45,490 nt of DNA from Aromatoleum diolicum (GCF_012910955.1 NZ_WTVQ01000038.1:1-45490); one strand, 5' to 3'. Shown: positions 27,843 through 36,649, counted from the first letter of the stretch. A program made the numbers and translations. Notes: generated by a model not told the origin, from the sequence alone.

Positions 27843-29246
27843 GTGAAAATCATCATCCTCGGTGCAGGCCAGGTCGGCGCCTCGGTGGCCGAGAATCTGG
27901 TGTCGGAAGCGAATGACATCACGCTGATCGACACCAGCGCGGATCACCTCGAGGTGCTGCGCGACCGGCTGGAGCTGCGCACCGTGTGCGGCAATGCCGC
28001 ATCGCCGTCGGTGCTGCGCGACGCCGGCGCGGACGACGCCGACCTGCTGATCGCGGTCACCCAGTCGGACCAGACCAATCTGTGCGCGTGCCGCGTCGCC
28101 AAGACCTTGTTCAACCTGCCGACGCGCATTGCGCGGCTGCGGTCGACCGATTTTGTCGATTATCCCGAACTGCTCGACGACAGCAATTTTGCGGTGGATT
28201 TCTCGATCTGCCCGGAGCAGATCGTCACCGATTACGTCAAGCGCCTGATCGCCTTCCCGGAGGCGCTGCAGGTAATGGAATTCGCCGATGGCGTGCTGAG
28301 CCTGATCTGCGTGCGCGCCTTCGAGGGCGGACCGCTGGTGGGGCATCCACTGAAGGCGCTGCGCTATCACATGCCGAACGTGGAGGTGCGCATCGCGGCG
28401 ATCTACCGTGAGGGCGAGCCGCTGATTCCGGAAGGCGATACGATGGTCCTGGCCGGCGACGAGGTGTTCTGCCTTGCCGCGACGGTGCATATCCGCCAGG
28501 TGATGCGCGAGTTGCGCCGCTCCGACCGGCCGACGCGCCGCATCCTCATCGCCGGTGGCGGCAACATCGGCCTGCGGCTCGCACGCAGCATCGAGGAAGA
28601 TTACAACGTCAAGGTGATCGAGGTCGACAAGCACCGTGCGGATCTGCTGGCGACGCAGTTGCGTCGCGCGCTGGTGTTGCGCGGCGACACCACCGACGAG
28701 AAGCTGCTCGAGAACGAGGGCATCGACGAGACCGACCTGTTCGTTGCGCTGACCAACGACGACGAAGACAACATCATGTCGGCGTCGCTCGCCAAGCGCA
28801 TGGGCGCGCGGCGCACGCTGGCGCTGATCAACCGCAAGAGCTATGTCGACCTGGTGCAGGGCGGGCCGATCGACATTGCGATCTCGCCGGCGCAGACCTC
28901 GATCGGGTCGCTGCTTGCGCATGTGCGCCAGGGCGACGTCGTCGCCGTGCACAGTCTGCGCCGTGGTGCCGCCGAGGCGCTGGAGATCATCGCGCATGGC
29001 AACCACAAGGAATCGAAGGTGGTGGGGCGCGCAGTGGAGGCGATTGCGCTGCCGAAGGGTGCGACCATCGGCGCGATCGTGCGCGAGGAGCGCCGCCCCG
29101 ACGGCAAGGTGTTGCGGCGCATGGTGGTGATGCCGCACCACGATACGGTGGTCGAGAGTGGCGACCATGTGATCGTGTTCTGTACGCACAAGAAGCTCGT
29201 GCGTCAGGTCGAGAAGCTCTTCCAGGTCGGGTTCACTTTCCTGTGA
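27843..29246 (+). CDS. trkA: Trk potassium uptake system NAD-binding protein TrkA
   Basis: A 467-residue cytoplasmic protein with two repeated RCK units. Each begins with a nucleotide-binding Rossmann motif: IIILGAGQVGASVAENL at the N-terminus and ILIAGGGNIGLRLARSIE at about residue 235. Each is followed by a TrkA-C domain. It gates the TrkH channel in response to nucleotides. The start is GTG at 27843. A possible -10 element TAGAAT lies at 27803-27808, but its -35 is weak. The stop overlaps trkH by 4 nt (GTGA), so both are made together. Confidence 0.96.
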   Translation: MKIIILGAGQVGASVAENLVSEANDITLIDTSADHLEVLRDRLELRTVCGNAASPSVLRDAGADDADLLIAVTQSDQTNLCACRVAKTLFNLPTRIARLRSTDFVDYPELLDDSNFAVDFSICPEQIVTDYVKRLIAFPEALQVMEFADGVLSLICVRAFEGGPLVGHPLKALRYHMPNVEVRIAAIYREGEPLIPEGDTMVLAGDEVFCLAATVHIRQVMRELRRSDRPTRRILIAGGGNIGLRLARSIEEDYNVKVIEVDKHRADLLATQLRRALVLRGDTTDEKLLENEGIDETDLFVALTNDDEDNIMSASLAKRMGARRTLALINRKSYVDLVQGGPIDIAISPAQTSIGSLLAHVRQGDVVAVHSLRRGAAEALEIIAHGNHKESKVVGRAVEAIALPKGATIGAIVREERRPDGKVLRRMVVMPHHDTVVESGDHVIVFCTHKKLVRQVEKLFQVGFTFL

Positions 29247-30709
29247 GCCGCTTCACCAGCTACCACCCGCCGCTCAACGCGCTGGGCCTGATCGTGATGA
29301 TCTTCGGCCTGTTGATGCTGTTTCCGCTGGCCGTGTCCTTCTTCCTCGGCGACGGGGCCACCACGGCCTTCGACAACGCGGTGCTGATCACGCTGGCGGC
29401 CGGCGCCGCACTGTGGGCGCTGACGCGCGGCCGGCGGCGCGATTTGCACGCCCGTGACGGTTTCCTGCTGGTGGCGCTGACGTGGATCGTGATGCCGGTG
29501 TTCGGTGCCTTGCCGCTGCTCGACTTCATCCCCGGCCTGTCCGTCACGGACGCGTATTTCGAGGCGGTATCGGGCCTGACGGCGACCGGCGCGACGGTCC
29601 TCACGGGACTCGACGAGCTGCCGATCTCGATCAACCTGTGGCGCACCTTCATGCACTGGATCGGCGGCATGGGCGTGATCGTGCTGGTGGTGGCGATCCT
29701 GCCGCTGCTGGGCATCGGCGGACGCCAGCTGATGAAGGCCGAAGTGCCGACGCCGATGAAGGAGCAGAGCCTGACGCCGCGCATCGCCGAGACCGCGAAA
29801 GGCTTGTGGCTGACGTATTCGCTGCTGACCGTGGCGTGCGCGCTCAGCCTGTGGATTGCCGGGCTGGATGGCTGGGAAGCGCTGATTCACGCCTTCACCG
29901 TGACCGGACTGGGTGGATTTTCGAGCAAGGACGCATCGCTCGGGCACTTCGACAGCGTGCCGGTGGATCTCATCGTGATGGGCTTCGCGCTGCTGTCGGG
30001 ATTGAACTTCGCGACCCATTACCTCGCACTGGCGCGGCGCAGTCTGCGACCCTATCTGGCGGACCCCGAGCTGCCGTTCTACTTCGCCATGCTGGCGCTG
30101 AGTATTGTCGTGCTGACGACCTTCCTGACGCAGTTCGATGCGCACGGCGATGTTTTCAGCACGCTGCGCTACGTCGGCTTCCACGTCGTGTCGATCTCCA
30201 CCTCGCTCGGCCTTGCGACTTTCGATTACACGCTGTGGCCGATGTTTGCGCAGATCTGGGTGTTGTTCCTCGGCAGTTTCATCGCCTGTTCGGGCTCCGC
30301 CGGGGGCGGCATCAAGATGATGCGCGCGATGATCCTGTACAAGCAGGTGTACCGCGAGATCGTGCGCTCGCTGCACCCGCAGGCGGTGCATCCGGTGCGC
30401 ATCCGCGACAAGCCGGTGTCGGACGACATCCTGCACGCGGTGCTGGGCTTCAGTTTCATGTACATGGTCAGCATCGTGTCGCTGACCCTGCTGCTGTCGG
30501 CCACCGGGCTGGACATCATCACGGCGTTCTCGGGCGTGGTGGCCTGTCTCAACAACACCGGCCCCGGCCTCGGCGCGGTCGGACCGGCATCGAACTACCA
30601 GGGCCTGAGCGATTTCCAGAGCTGGGTGCTGGCCTTCACGATGATCCTCGGGCGTCTCGAGATCTTCACCTTGCTGGTGGTGATGACGCCGGTGTTCTGG
30701 CGGCGCTGA
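29243..30709 (+). CDS. trkH: Trk potassium uptake protein TrkH
   Basis: A 488-residue membrane protein with about ten hydrophobic segments and the four pore-loop repeats of the TrkH/KtrB family. Visible loops include YFEAVSGLTATGATVLTGLDEL, AFTVTGLGGFSSKDASLGHFDS, FHVVSISTSLGLATFDY and FSGVVACLNNTGPGLGAVGP. The WMPIGGMG-type segment reads MHWIGGMGVIVLVVAILPLLGIGGRQLMKAE. It is the potassium-conducting subunit. The GTG start overlaps the trkA stop. It ends the operon; a 222-bp gap to urtA follows. Confidence 0.96.
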   Translation: MSRFTSYHPPLNALGLIVMIFGLLMLFPLAVSFFLGDGATTAFDNAVLITLAAGAALWALTRGRRRDLHARDGFLLVALTWIVMPVFGALPLLDFIPGLSVTDAYFEAVSGLTATGATVLTGLDELPISINLWRTFMHWIGGMGVIVLVVAILPLLGIGGRQLMKAEVPTPMKEQSLTPRIAETAKGLWLTYSLLTVACALSLWIAGLDGWEALIHAFTVTGLGGFSSKDASLGHFDSVPVDLIVMGFALLSGLNFATHYLALARRSLRPYLADPELPFYFAMLALSIVVLTTFLTQFDAHGDVFSTLRYVGFHVVSISTSLGLATFDYTLWPMFAQIWVLFLGSFIACSGSAGGGIKMMRAMILYKQVYREIVRSLHPQAVHPVRIRDKPVSDDILHAVLGFSFMYMVSIVSLTLLLSATGLDIITAFSGVVACLNNTGPGLGAVGPASNYQGLSDFQSWVLAFTMILGRLEIFTLLVVMTPVFWRR

Positions 30710-30733
30710 GCCGCACGATGCGGTGACGCGCGG

Positions 30734-30750
30734 CGCACTGCCTTGGTGCC
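30734..30750. promoter_or_regulatory. NtrC-like binding site upstream of urtA
   Basis: CGCACTGCCTTGGTGCC resembles the NtrC consensus TGCACY-N5-GGTGCA, matching in both half sites except the outermost base of each. It lies about 120 bp upstream of the sigma-54 promoter, the normal distance for an NtrC enhancer site. Only one clear site was found, and half sites at this GC content can arise by chance. Confidence 0.45.
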
Positions 30751-30857
30751 GCCGCCTCGTGCCGTGCGTCATAGCGGGGCGCAATGCCCTCTGCTGCGGC
30801 CCCGCGGGCGGCCGCAATTTACGCCTTAGTCATTGAATTTGCGGCAATTTTACGATC

Positions 30858-30872
30858 TGGTACAGGCCTTGC
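30858..30872 (+). promoter_or_regulatory. Sigma-54 promoter of urtA
   Basis: TGGTAC-AGGCC-TTGC fits the -24/-12 consensus TGGCAC-N5-TTGC with one change. GG (30859-30860) and GC (30871-30872) are separated by exactly the required 10 bases. The urtA start codon is 60 bp downstream. With the upstream NtrC-like site this predicts nitrogen-limitation control of urea uptake. Confidence 0.7.
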
Positions 30873-30931
30873 GAAAGAAATTGTGACAACGCACCGCGCG
30901 TTGCACCACTTTCCAACAGGGGGATCTGTCG

Positions 30932-32185
30932 ATGAATCGTCGCAATTTCGTCAAAGCGCTCACGCTTTCCGCTTCCATTGCTGCGATCGGCCTGCCGGTC
31001 GGCGCGCATGCGGCCGAAACGATCAAGGTCGGCATCCTGCATTCGCTGTCGGGCACGATGGCGATTTCTGAAACGGCGCTGAAGAACGTCGCGCTGATGA
31101 CCATCGAGGAGATCAACGCGGCCGGCGGCGTAATGGGCAAGAAGCTCGAGCCGGTGGTGGTCGACCCGGCGTCGAACTGGCCGCTGTTCGCCGAGAAGGC
31201 GCGCCAGCTGGTCGCCCAGGACAAGGTCGCGGCGGTATTCGGGTGCTGGACCTCGGTGTCGCGCAAGTCCGTGAACCCGGTGTTCAAGGAACTCAACGGC
31301 CTGCTGTTCTACCCGGTGCAATACGAGGGTGAGGAACTGGAGAAGAACGTCTTCTACACCGGCGCGGCACCCAACCAGCAGGCGATTCCCGCGGTCGAGT
31401 ACCTGATGAGCGCCGAAGGCGGCGGCGCCAAGCGCTTCGTGCTGCTGGGCACCGACTACGTTTATCCGCGCACCACGAACAAGATCCTGCGCGCCTTCCT
31501 GAAGAGCAAGGGGGTGGCCGAGGCCGACATCATGGAGGACTACACCCCCTTCGGCCATGCGGACTACCAGACGATCATCGCGAAGATCAAGAAGTTCGCC
31601 GCCGAGGGCAAGAAGACCGCCGTGATCTCGACGATCAACGGCGACTCGAACGTGCCCTTCTACAAGGAATTGGGCAACGCCGGACTGAAGGCGACCGACG
31701 TGCCGGTGGTGGCGTTCTCGGTTGGCGAGGAGGAGTTGCGCGGCGTCGACACCAAGCCGCTGGTCGGCCACCTCGCGGCGTGGAACTACTTCATGACGCT
31801 GAAGAACCCCGAGAACGACGCGTTCGCGAAGAAGTACAAGGACTGGGCGAAGAAGAACGGCGTGCCGAACGCCGACACCGTGGTCACCAACGACCCGATG
31901 GAGGCGACCTACGTCGGCCTCTACATGTGGAAGCAGGCGGTCGAGAAGGCCAAGTCGACCGACACCGACAAGGTCATCGCGGCGATCGGCGGCCAGACCT
32001 TCAAGGCGCCGTCGGGCTTCACGCTGACCATGGACAAGACCAACCACCACCTGCACAAGCCGGTGTACATCGGCGAAGTACGCGGCGACGGCCAGTTCGA
32101 CGTGGTGTGGAAGACCAAGGAGCCGATTCGCGCCCAGCCGTGGAGCCCGTTCATCGCCGGCAACGAGGGCAAGCAGAAGCTGTAA
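30932..32185 (+). CDS. urtA: Urea ABC transporter substrate-binding protein UrtA
   Basis: A 417-residue periplasmic binding protein of the branched-chain amino acid/urea type. The leader MNRRNFVKALTLSASIAAIG carries an RRxFxK twin-arginine motif and a hydrophobic core ending AHAAE, so export is probably by Tat. The mature protein has IKVGILHSLSGTMAISETAL, FGCWTSVSRKSVNPVFKELNGLLFYPVQYEGEE and WKQAVEKA, all typical of UrtA. It should deliver urea to UrtBC with high affinity. A sigma-54 promoter and NtrC-like site precede it. GC-rich hairpins follow, which may raise its expression over the rest of the operon. Confidence 0.96.
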   Translation: MNRRNFVKALTLSASIAAIGLPVGAHAAETIKVGILHSLSGTMAISETALKNVALMTIEEINAAGGVMGKKLEPVVVDPASNWPLFAEKARQLVAQDKVAAVFGCWTSVSRKSVNPVFKELNGLLFYPVQYEGEELEKNVFYTGAAPNQQAIPAVEYLMSAEGGGAKRFVLLGTDYVYPRTTNKILRAFLKSKGVAEADIMEDYTPFGHADYQTIIAKIKKFAAEGKKTAVISTINGDSNVPFYKELGNAGLKATDVPVVAFSVGEEELRGVDTKPLVGHLAAWNYFMTLKNPENDAFAKKYKDWAKKNGVPNADTVVTNDPMEATYVGLYMWKQAVEKAKSTDTDKVIAAIGGQTFKAPSGFTLTMDKTNHHLHKPVYIGEVRGDGQFDVVWKTKEPIRAQPWSPFIAGNEGKQKL

Positions 32186-32243
32186 GCCGGAGCAGAACAA
32201 AAAAGTGGAGGAGACCTTTCGGGCCAGCGGCTGGCATGGCCCG

Positions 32244-32330
32244 GGGCGGATTCTGCGGTCCGCCCGTTGTAGCGCGAGCCATCTCTCCTTGTTGTATGTT
32301 CGGGCCGGCTGCGGCCGGCCCGCCTTTTCC
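32244..32330 (+). terminator. Hairpins between urtA and urtB, probable attenuator
   Basis: Two hairpins lie in the 195-bp gap. The first is GGGCGGA (32244-32250) with TCCGCCC (32259-32265). The second is GGGCCGGC (32302-32309) with GCCGGCCC (32314-32321), a 4-nt loop and a following short T-run (GCCTTTTCC). The second looks like a weak rho-independent terminator. Placed after a binding-protein gene, such structures commonly give more binding protein than membrane subunits. Confidence 0.6.
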
Positions 32331-32380
32331 GAATTCCTCGCCCGGTGCGACGCCGGGTGAATGATGCGACGGAGCCGGCG

Positions 32381-34006
32381 ATGCACCGACTGCCTGCACT
32401 TCAAATTTTGCTGCGTGGCGTGTTGCTGTTGACGCTGCTTGTCGGGCCGGCGCGCGCCGCGCTCGACGAAGGCATGGTGGCGGGCTTCGCTGGCGACTTC
32501 CAGAGCCGCCTCGACACCATCGAGGCCCTGGGCGTGGCCGGCGGCGCGGAGGGTGGCAACGAGGCGCGCCGCGTGCTCGACGCGCTCGAAGCCGGTGCGC
32601 TTGGTGTAGCCGGCGGCAGGGTGGTGATCGTGCATGGCGACACGGTTGCCGCGGCGGCCACCGGGGAAGCGCTCGATATCGCGCCCGCGGCGGTCGAGCC
32701 CGTGACCGTGAATAACCGCGTGCGCCGCGCGCTCGCCACCGCAAGGGCGGCGCTGGCGCTGTCGTCGGCGGATCGCGGCGAGCGCCTCGCAGCGGCGCGC
32801 ACGCTCGCCGACAACACCGGCGAAACGCTGCTGCCGGTATTCGAGCGGGCGCTGGCGAGCGAAGCCGACGACGAGATCCGCGGCGTGCTCGGCCGCGCTG
32901 CCGCGCGCGTGTATCTCGCTTCGGGCGATGCCGCCAGGCGCCTGAAAGCCGCCGAGATGCTCGGCGAATCGTCCGATCCGGCGGTGAAGAACCTGCTCGC
33001 GGCGCTGCTGGCAAAGAACGGCAACGACTGGTCCGAGCCGAGCGCCGAAGTGCGTGCCGCCGCCGAGGCCTCGATCCGCGCCATCGACCGCCGCGTCGCC
33101 ACCGCCGAGGCCGTCGGCACGCTGTTCTCCGGCCTGTCGCTGGGCTCGATCCTGCTGCTCGCGGCGCTGGGTCTCGCGATCACCTACGGCGTCATGGGTG
33201 TCATCAATATGGCGCACGGCGAACTGCTGATGGTGGGCGCGTACGCGACTTTCGTCGTGCAGGGTGTCTTCCGCAATCACTTCCCGGCCTACGTCGATTG
33301 GTACGTCGTCGCCGCGATCCCGGTCGCCTTCCTGTCCGCCGCGCTGGTCGGTGTCGCGATGGAGCGCCTGGTGCTGCGCCACCTCTACGGCCGTCCGCTG
33401 GAAAGCCTGCTCGCGACCTGGGGCCTGTCGCTGGTGCTGATCCAGGCCGCGCGCGTGAGCTTCGGCCCGCAGAACCTCGAACTCGCGAACCCGACGTGGA
33501 TGTCGGGCGGCATCGAGATGGCGGCTGGTGTGGTGTTGCCGTGGAACCGCATCGTCATCGTCGGCTTCGCGGTGTTCGTGCTGCTCTTGATCTGGCTGAT
33601 GATGCAGAAGACCCGCCTGGGCATGTTCGTGCGCGCGGTCACGCAGAACCGTCCGATGGCGGGCTGTGTCGGCGTGCCCACCGCGCGCGTCGATACGCTG
33701 GCGTTCGCGATCGGCTCGGGCGTGGCCGGTCTCGGCGGCCTCGCGCTGTCGCAGATCGCCAACGTCGGTCCGGCGATGGGCACCGGCTACATCGTGGATG
33801 CCTTCATGGTCGTGGTGCTCGGTGGCGTCGGCCAGCTTGCCGGCGCGGTGTGGGCGGCGCTGGGGCTCGGGATCGTCGGCAAATTCCTCGAAGGCTGGGC
33901 CGGCGCGGTGATCGCGAAGATCCTCGTGCTGGTGTTCATCATCATCTTCATCCAGAAGCGGCCGCAGGGGATTTTTGCGCTGAAGGGAAGGTTTGCGGAC
34001 AACTGA
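32381..34006 (+). CDS. urtB: Urea ABC transporter permease UrtB
   Basis: A 541-residue permease. After a signal-like helix (LQILLRGVLLLTLLVGPARAA) there is a long N-terminal extracytoplasmic region (about 25-245) of Ala-rich helices, a feature that distinguishes UrtB from ordinary LivH permeases. The membrane domain follows: GLSLGSILLLAALGLAITYGVMGVINMAHGELLMVGAY. It contains the family motif FGPQNLELANPTW and the LGGVGQLAGAVWAALGLGIVG loop. The ATG at 32381 is chosen because GGAG lies 6 nt upstream. Longer GTG starts at 32345 and 32357 lack a ribosome site. A pair of palindromic repeats separates it from urtC. Confidence 0.95.
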   Translation: MHRLPALQILLRGVLLLTLLVGPARAALDEGMVAGFAGDFQSRLDTIEALGVAGGAEGGNEARRVLDALEAGALGVAGGRVVIVHGDTVAAAATGEALDIAPAAVEPVTVNNRVRRALATARAALALSSADRGERLAAARTLADNTGETLLPVFERALASEADDEIRGVLGRAAARVYLASGDAARRLKAAEMLGESSDPAVKNLLAALLAKNGNDWSEPSAEVRAAAEASIRAIDRRVATAEAVGTLFSGLSLGSILLLAALGLAITYGVMGVINMAHGELLMVGAYATFVVQGVFRNHFPAYVDWYVVAAIPVAFLSAALVGVAMERLVLRHLYGRPLESLLATWGLSLVLIQAARVSFGPQNLELANPTWMSGGIEMAAGVVLPWNRIVIVGFAVFVLLLIWLMMQKTRLGMFVRAVTQNRPMAGCVGVPTARVDTLAFAIGSGVAGLGGLALSQIANVGPAMGTGYIVDAFMVVVLGGVGQLAGAVWAALGLGIVGKFLEGWAGAVIAKILVLVFIIIFIQKRPQGIFALKGRFADN

Positions 34007-34020
34007 TACGTTGGGGGGCA

Positions 34021-34118
34021 GGTGTTGGCGGCCAGGGGTGTCTGCTCCGTGGCTGCGGAACTCGCCCTTCGGGCAGACAGTCCTCGCCCCTCCGCAGACA
34101 CCCCTGGCCGCCAACACC
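34021..34118 (+). repeat. Large palindromic repeat, copy 1 (urtB-urtC gap)
   Basis: Outer arms 34021-34045 and 34094-34118 are perfectly complementary over 25 bp. The interior carries the family blocks GGCTGCGGAACTCGC and CAGACAGTCCTCGCC, which can pair through GG(A)ACT with AGTCC. The central hairpin is short in this copy (GCCC-TTC-GGGC). No protein is encoded. It forms an inverted pair with copy 2, 41 bp away. Confidence 0.9.
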
Positions 34119-34159
34119 GCGAACGTTGTGTGCACGGCCCAAAAGGAAACAGCGTCGAT

Positions 34160-34239
34160 CGGGGCATTTGCGGCGCGGGCGAGGACTGTCTGAGCGAGTG
34201 TAACGAGCGAGTTCCGCAGCCCGCAGAGCAAATACCCCG
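34160..34239 (-). repeat. Large palindromic repeat, copy 2 (urtB-urtC gap)
   Basis: Same family, opposite orientation. Outer arms 34160-34171 and 34228-34239 match at 11 of 12 positions. Reading the minus strand gives GGGCTGCGGAACTCGC, a different centre without a convincing hairpin, and CAGACAGTCCTCGCCC. The inner CGGGC/GCCCG pairing is kept. The remaining 66 bp to urtC hold nothing else except its ribosome site, AGAAGGAGG. Confidence 0.87.
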
Positions 34240-34305
34240 GGCGGCGCAAGCGAAGGCACGGCCCGTTGGGGCTTGGCGAATTGAAACAAGAAGGAGGCGC
34301 CACAA

Positions 34306-35553
34306 ATGCGCACCCCGTTCACCATAAGACTGATCCAGAGCATGCCGCGAACCGGCTGGATCGCCCTCGCGCTCTTCGCCGCGATCACCTGGATCGGGGT
34401 GCCCGTCGCCCACCTGGCGCTGCCCGAGGGCCACCCGCTGTACCTGTCGGCCTACACCGTCAGCCTGCTCGGCAAGATCCTGTGCTACATGGTCGTTGCC
34501 GTCGCAATGGACCTCATCTGGGGCTACGCCGGCATTCTCAGCCTCGGCCACGGCCTCTTCTTCGCCCTCGGCGGCTACGCCTTCGGCATGTATCTGATGC
34601 GCCAGATCGGCCGCGACGGCAGCTACCAGAGCGATCTGCCCGACTTCATGGTGTTCCTCGACTGGAAGGAACTGCCCTGGTACTGGGCCGGTTCCGACTC
34701 CTTCCTGTGGTCCGCCCTCCTCGTCATGGCGCTGCCCGGCCTCATCGCCTTCATCTTCGGCTACTTCGCCTTCCGCTCGCGCATCAAGGGCGTGTACTTC
34801 TCCATCATCACCCAGGCGCTGACCTACGCCGCGATGCTGCTGTTCTTCCGCAACGAAACCGGCTTCGGCGGCAACAACGGCTTCACCGACTTCAAACGCA
34901 TCCTCGGCCACAGCATCACCTCGCCCGAGATGCGCGTGACGCTCTTTGCCCTGTCCGCGGCACTCCTCGTCGCCTGCCTGATCCTCGGCCGCTACCTCGT
35001 CACCTCGCGCTTCGGCCGCGTGCTCGCCGCGATTCGCGATGCCGAGAGTCGCGTCATGTTCATCGGCTACAACCCGCTGCACTACAAACTCTTCATGTGG
35101 ACCCTGTCGGCGGTGCTGTGCGGCATCGCCGGCGCGCTGTACGTGCCCCAGGTGGGCATCATCAACCCGTCCGAAATGAGCCCCGCCAACTCCATCGAAA
35201 TCGCCGTATGGGTCGCCGTAGGCGGGCGCGGCACGCTCGTCGGTGCGGTGCTCGGCGCCGGCATCGTCAACCTCGCGAAAAGCTGGTTTACCGTGTCCTT
35301 CCCCGAATACTGGCCCTTTTTCCTCGGCTTCCTGTTCATCGCGGTCACGCTGTACCTGCCTGACGGCGTCGTCGGCCTGTGGCGCAAGTTGCGCACCCGC
35401 AAGGCCGAGCTGCCCCCTGCGGCGCCGGTGTCGGCGAGGGGGGCGACGACGGCGACACTACCCGCCGATGCGCGCCCGGGTGTGCAGCCCGACGCCACGG
35501 TGATGGAATCCGGCGCGCCCAGCATTGCCGCAGCCAAAGGAGCGACCGCATGA
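34306..35553 (+). CDS. urtC: Urea ABC transporter permease UrtC
   Basis: A 415-residue second permease subunit with about ten membrane helices. It includes YAGILSLGHGLFFALGGYAFGMYLM, the UrtC motif FFRNETGFGGNNGFTDFKRILG and GVVGLWRKLRTRK near the end. A Pro/Ala-rich tail of about 45 residues follows the last helix and is probably cytoplasmic. The start ATG has AAGGAGG upstream, a strong ribosome site that may allow it to be translated independently after the repeat pair. Its stop overlaps the urtD start as ATGA. Confidence 0.95.
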   Translation: MRTPFTIRLIQSMPRTGWIALALFAAITWIGVPVAHLALPEGHPLYLSAYTVSLLGKILCYMVVAVAMDLIWGYAGILSLGHGLFFALGGYAFGMYLMRQIGRDGSYQSDLPDFMVFLDWKELPWYWAGSDSFLWSALLVMALPGLIAFIFGYFAFRSRIKGVYFSIITQALTYAAMLLFFRNETGFGGNNGFTDFKRILGHSITSPEMRVTLFALSAALLVACLILGRYLVTSRFGRVLAAIRDAESRVMFIGYNPLHYKLFMWTLSAVLCGIAGALYVPQVGIINPSEMSPANSIEIAVWVAVGGRGTLVGAVLGAGIVNLAKSWFTVSFPEYWPFFLGFLFIAVTLYLPDGVVGLWRKLRTRKAELPPAAPVSARGATTATLPADARPGVQPDATVMESGAPSIAAAKGATA

Positions 35554-36419
35554 ACGCCGTCTCCACCGACCTCGACCGCGCCGCGGCGGACGCTTTCGCG
35601 ACGCGCGAAAACCTGCGCGAACAATGGGAGGGCGAGGCCTCGACGAGCCATCTGGTGCAGCAGGGCGAGCTGGATCTGTCGCACAACGTCATCCTGTATC
35701 TGGACGACATCACGGTGAGTTTCGACGGCTTCCGTGCGCTCAACAAGTTGTCGCTGGAAATCGACGCCGGCGAGCTGCGCTGCATCATCGGCCCGAACGG
35801 CGCCGGCAAGACGACGATGATGGACGTCATCACCGGCAAGACGCGGCCCGATTCGGGCAAGGCCTTCTTCGGCCAGACGATCGACCTGACGCGCCTCACG
35901 GAGCCGCAGATCGCGCACGCGGGCATCGGCCGCAAGTTCCAGAAGCCGACGATCTTCGAGCAGCACACGGCGTTCGAGAATCTGGAGCTGGCGATGAAGG
36001 CGGACAAGCGCGTGCGCCGCACGCTGTTCGCGGCCTTGTTCGGCGACGAACGTGATCGTATCAGTGAGGTGTTGCGTCAGATCCGTCTCGACAAGGAGGC
36101 CGACCGGCAGGCGGGGCTGTTGTCGCACGGCCAGAAGCAGTGGCTGGAGATCGGCATGCTGCTGATGCAGGAGCCGCGCCTGTTGCTGCTGGACGAGCCA
36201 GTAGCGGGCATGACGGACGACGAGACGGAGCGCACGGCGGAGTTGTTCGTGAGTCTTGCCGGCAAGCATTCGCTGGTGGTGGTGGAGCACGACATGGCCT
36301 TTGTCGAGGCCTTGGGCGGCAAGGTGACGGTGTTGTGCGAAGGATCGGTGCTGGCGGAAGGGGATCTGGCGACGGTGCAGGAGGATCCGCGGGTGATCGA
36401 GGTGTATCTGGGCCGCTGA
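35550..36419 (+). CDS. urtD: Urea ABC transporter ATP-binding protein UrtD
   Basis: A 289-residue ATPase subunit. Walker A is GPNGAGKTT, the signature region LSHGQKQWLEIGMLLMQEP is a variant of LSGGQ, and Walker B is LLLLDEPVAGMT, followed by VVEHDMAFVE. About 45 residues before the ATPase fold are polar and extend the usual start. The ATG at 35550 overlaps the urtC stop and has AAAGGAG upstream. A longer frame to 35379 would lie inside urtC and is rejected. A 388-bp gap with two palindromic repeats separates it from urtE. Confidence 0.95.
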   Translation: MNAVSTDLDRAAADAFATRENLREQWEGEASTSHLVQQGELDLSHNVILYLDDITVSFDGFRALNKLSLEIDAGELRCIIGPNGAGKTTMMDVITGKTRPDSGKAFFGQTIDLTRLTEPQIAHAGIGRKFQKPTIFEQHTAFENLELAMKADKRVRRTLFAALFGDERDRISEVLRQIRLDKEADRQAGLLSHGQKQWLEIGMLLMQEPRLLLLDEPVAGMTDDETERTAELFVSLAGKHSLVVVEHDMAFVEALGGKVTVLCEGSVLAEGDLATVQEDPRVIEVYLGR

Positions 36420-36461
36420 GAAAGAAGGAATGAAGCGGCCTTCGATAACGAACATCGCAAG

Positions 36462-36570
36462 CCGGACATTGGGGGTGTTCCCGCAGCGGCGAGGACTGTC
36501 TGAGCGGAGGCGCGGAAGCGCGCCGTCCCGCGAGTTCCGCAGCCGCGGAGGGAATACCCCCTGTGGCCGG
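36462..36570 (-). repeat. Large palindromic repeat, copy 3 (urtD-urtE gap)
   Basis: Outer arms 36462-36482 and 36550-36570 match at 17 of 21 positions. On the minus strand the interior reads GGCTGCGGAACTCGCG, a central hairpin GGCGCG-CTTC-CGCGCC, and CGCTCAGACAGTCCTCGCC. The inner pair is GCGGC/GCCGC instead of CGGGC/GCCCG, a compensatory change. It is the left member of an inverted pair with copy 4. Confidence 0.9.
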
Positions 36571-36649
36571 CGGTTAGCAGCAAGACCCCAATCGCTCACG
36601 GAATTTGGTGCGATTGTGAAAGCGGTGCTGGGAGATCGTGGGAGTAATC

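Noticed and set aside
34021-34239. CRISPR-like array in the urtB-urtC gap
   Set aside because: There are only two copies in opposite orientation, each a large palindrome with no regular short spacers, and no cas gene is near.
30830-34303. A 1157-codon open frame on the minus strand
   Set aside because: It lies antisense to urtA and urtB, which are certain genes. Its translation is Arg/His/Gln-rich with no domain, as expected from high-GC third-position bias.
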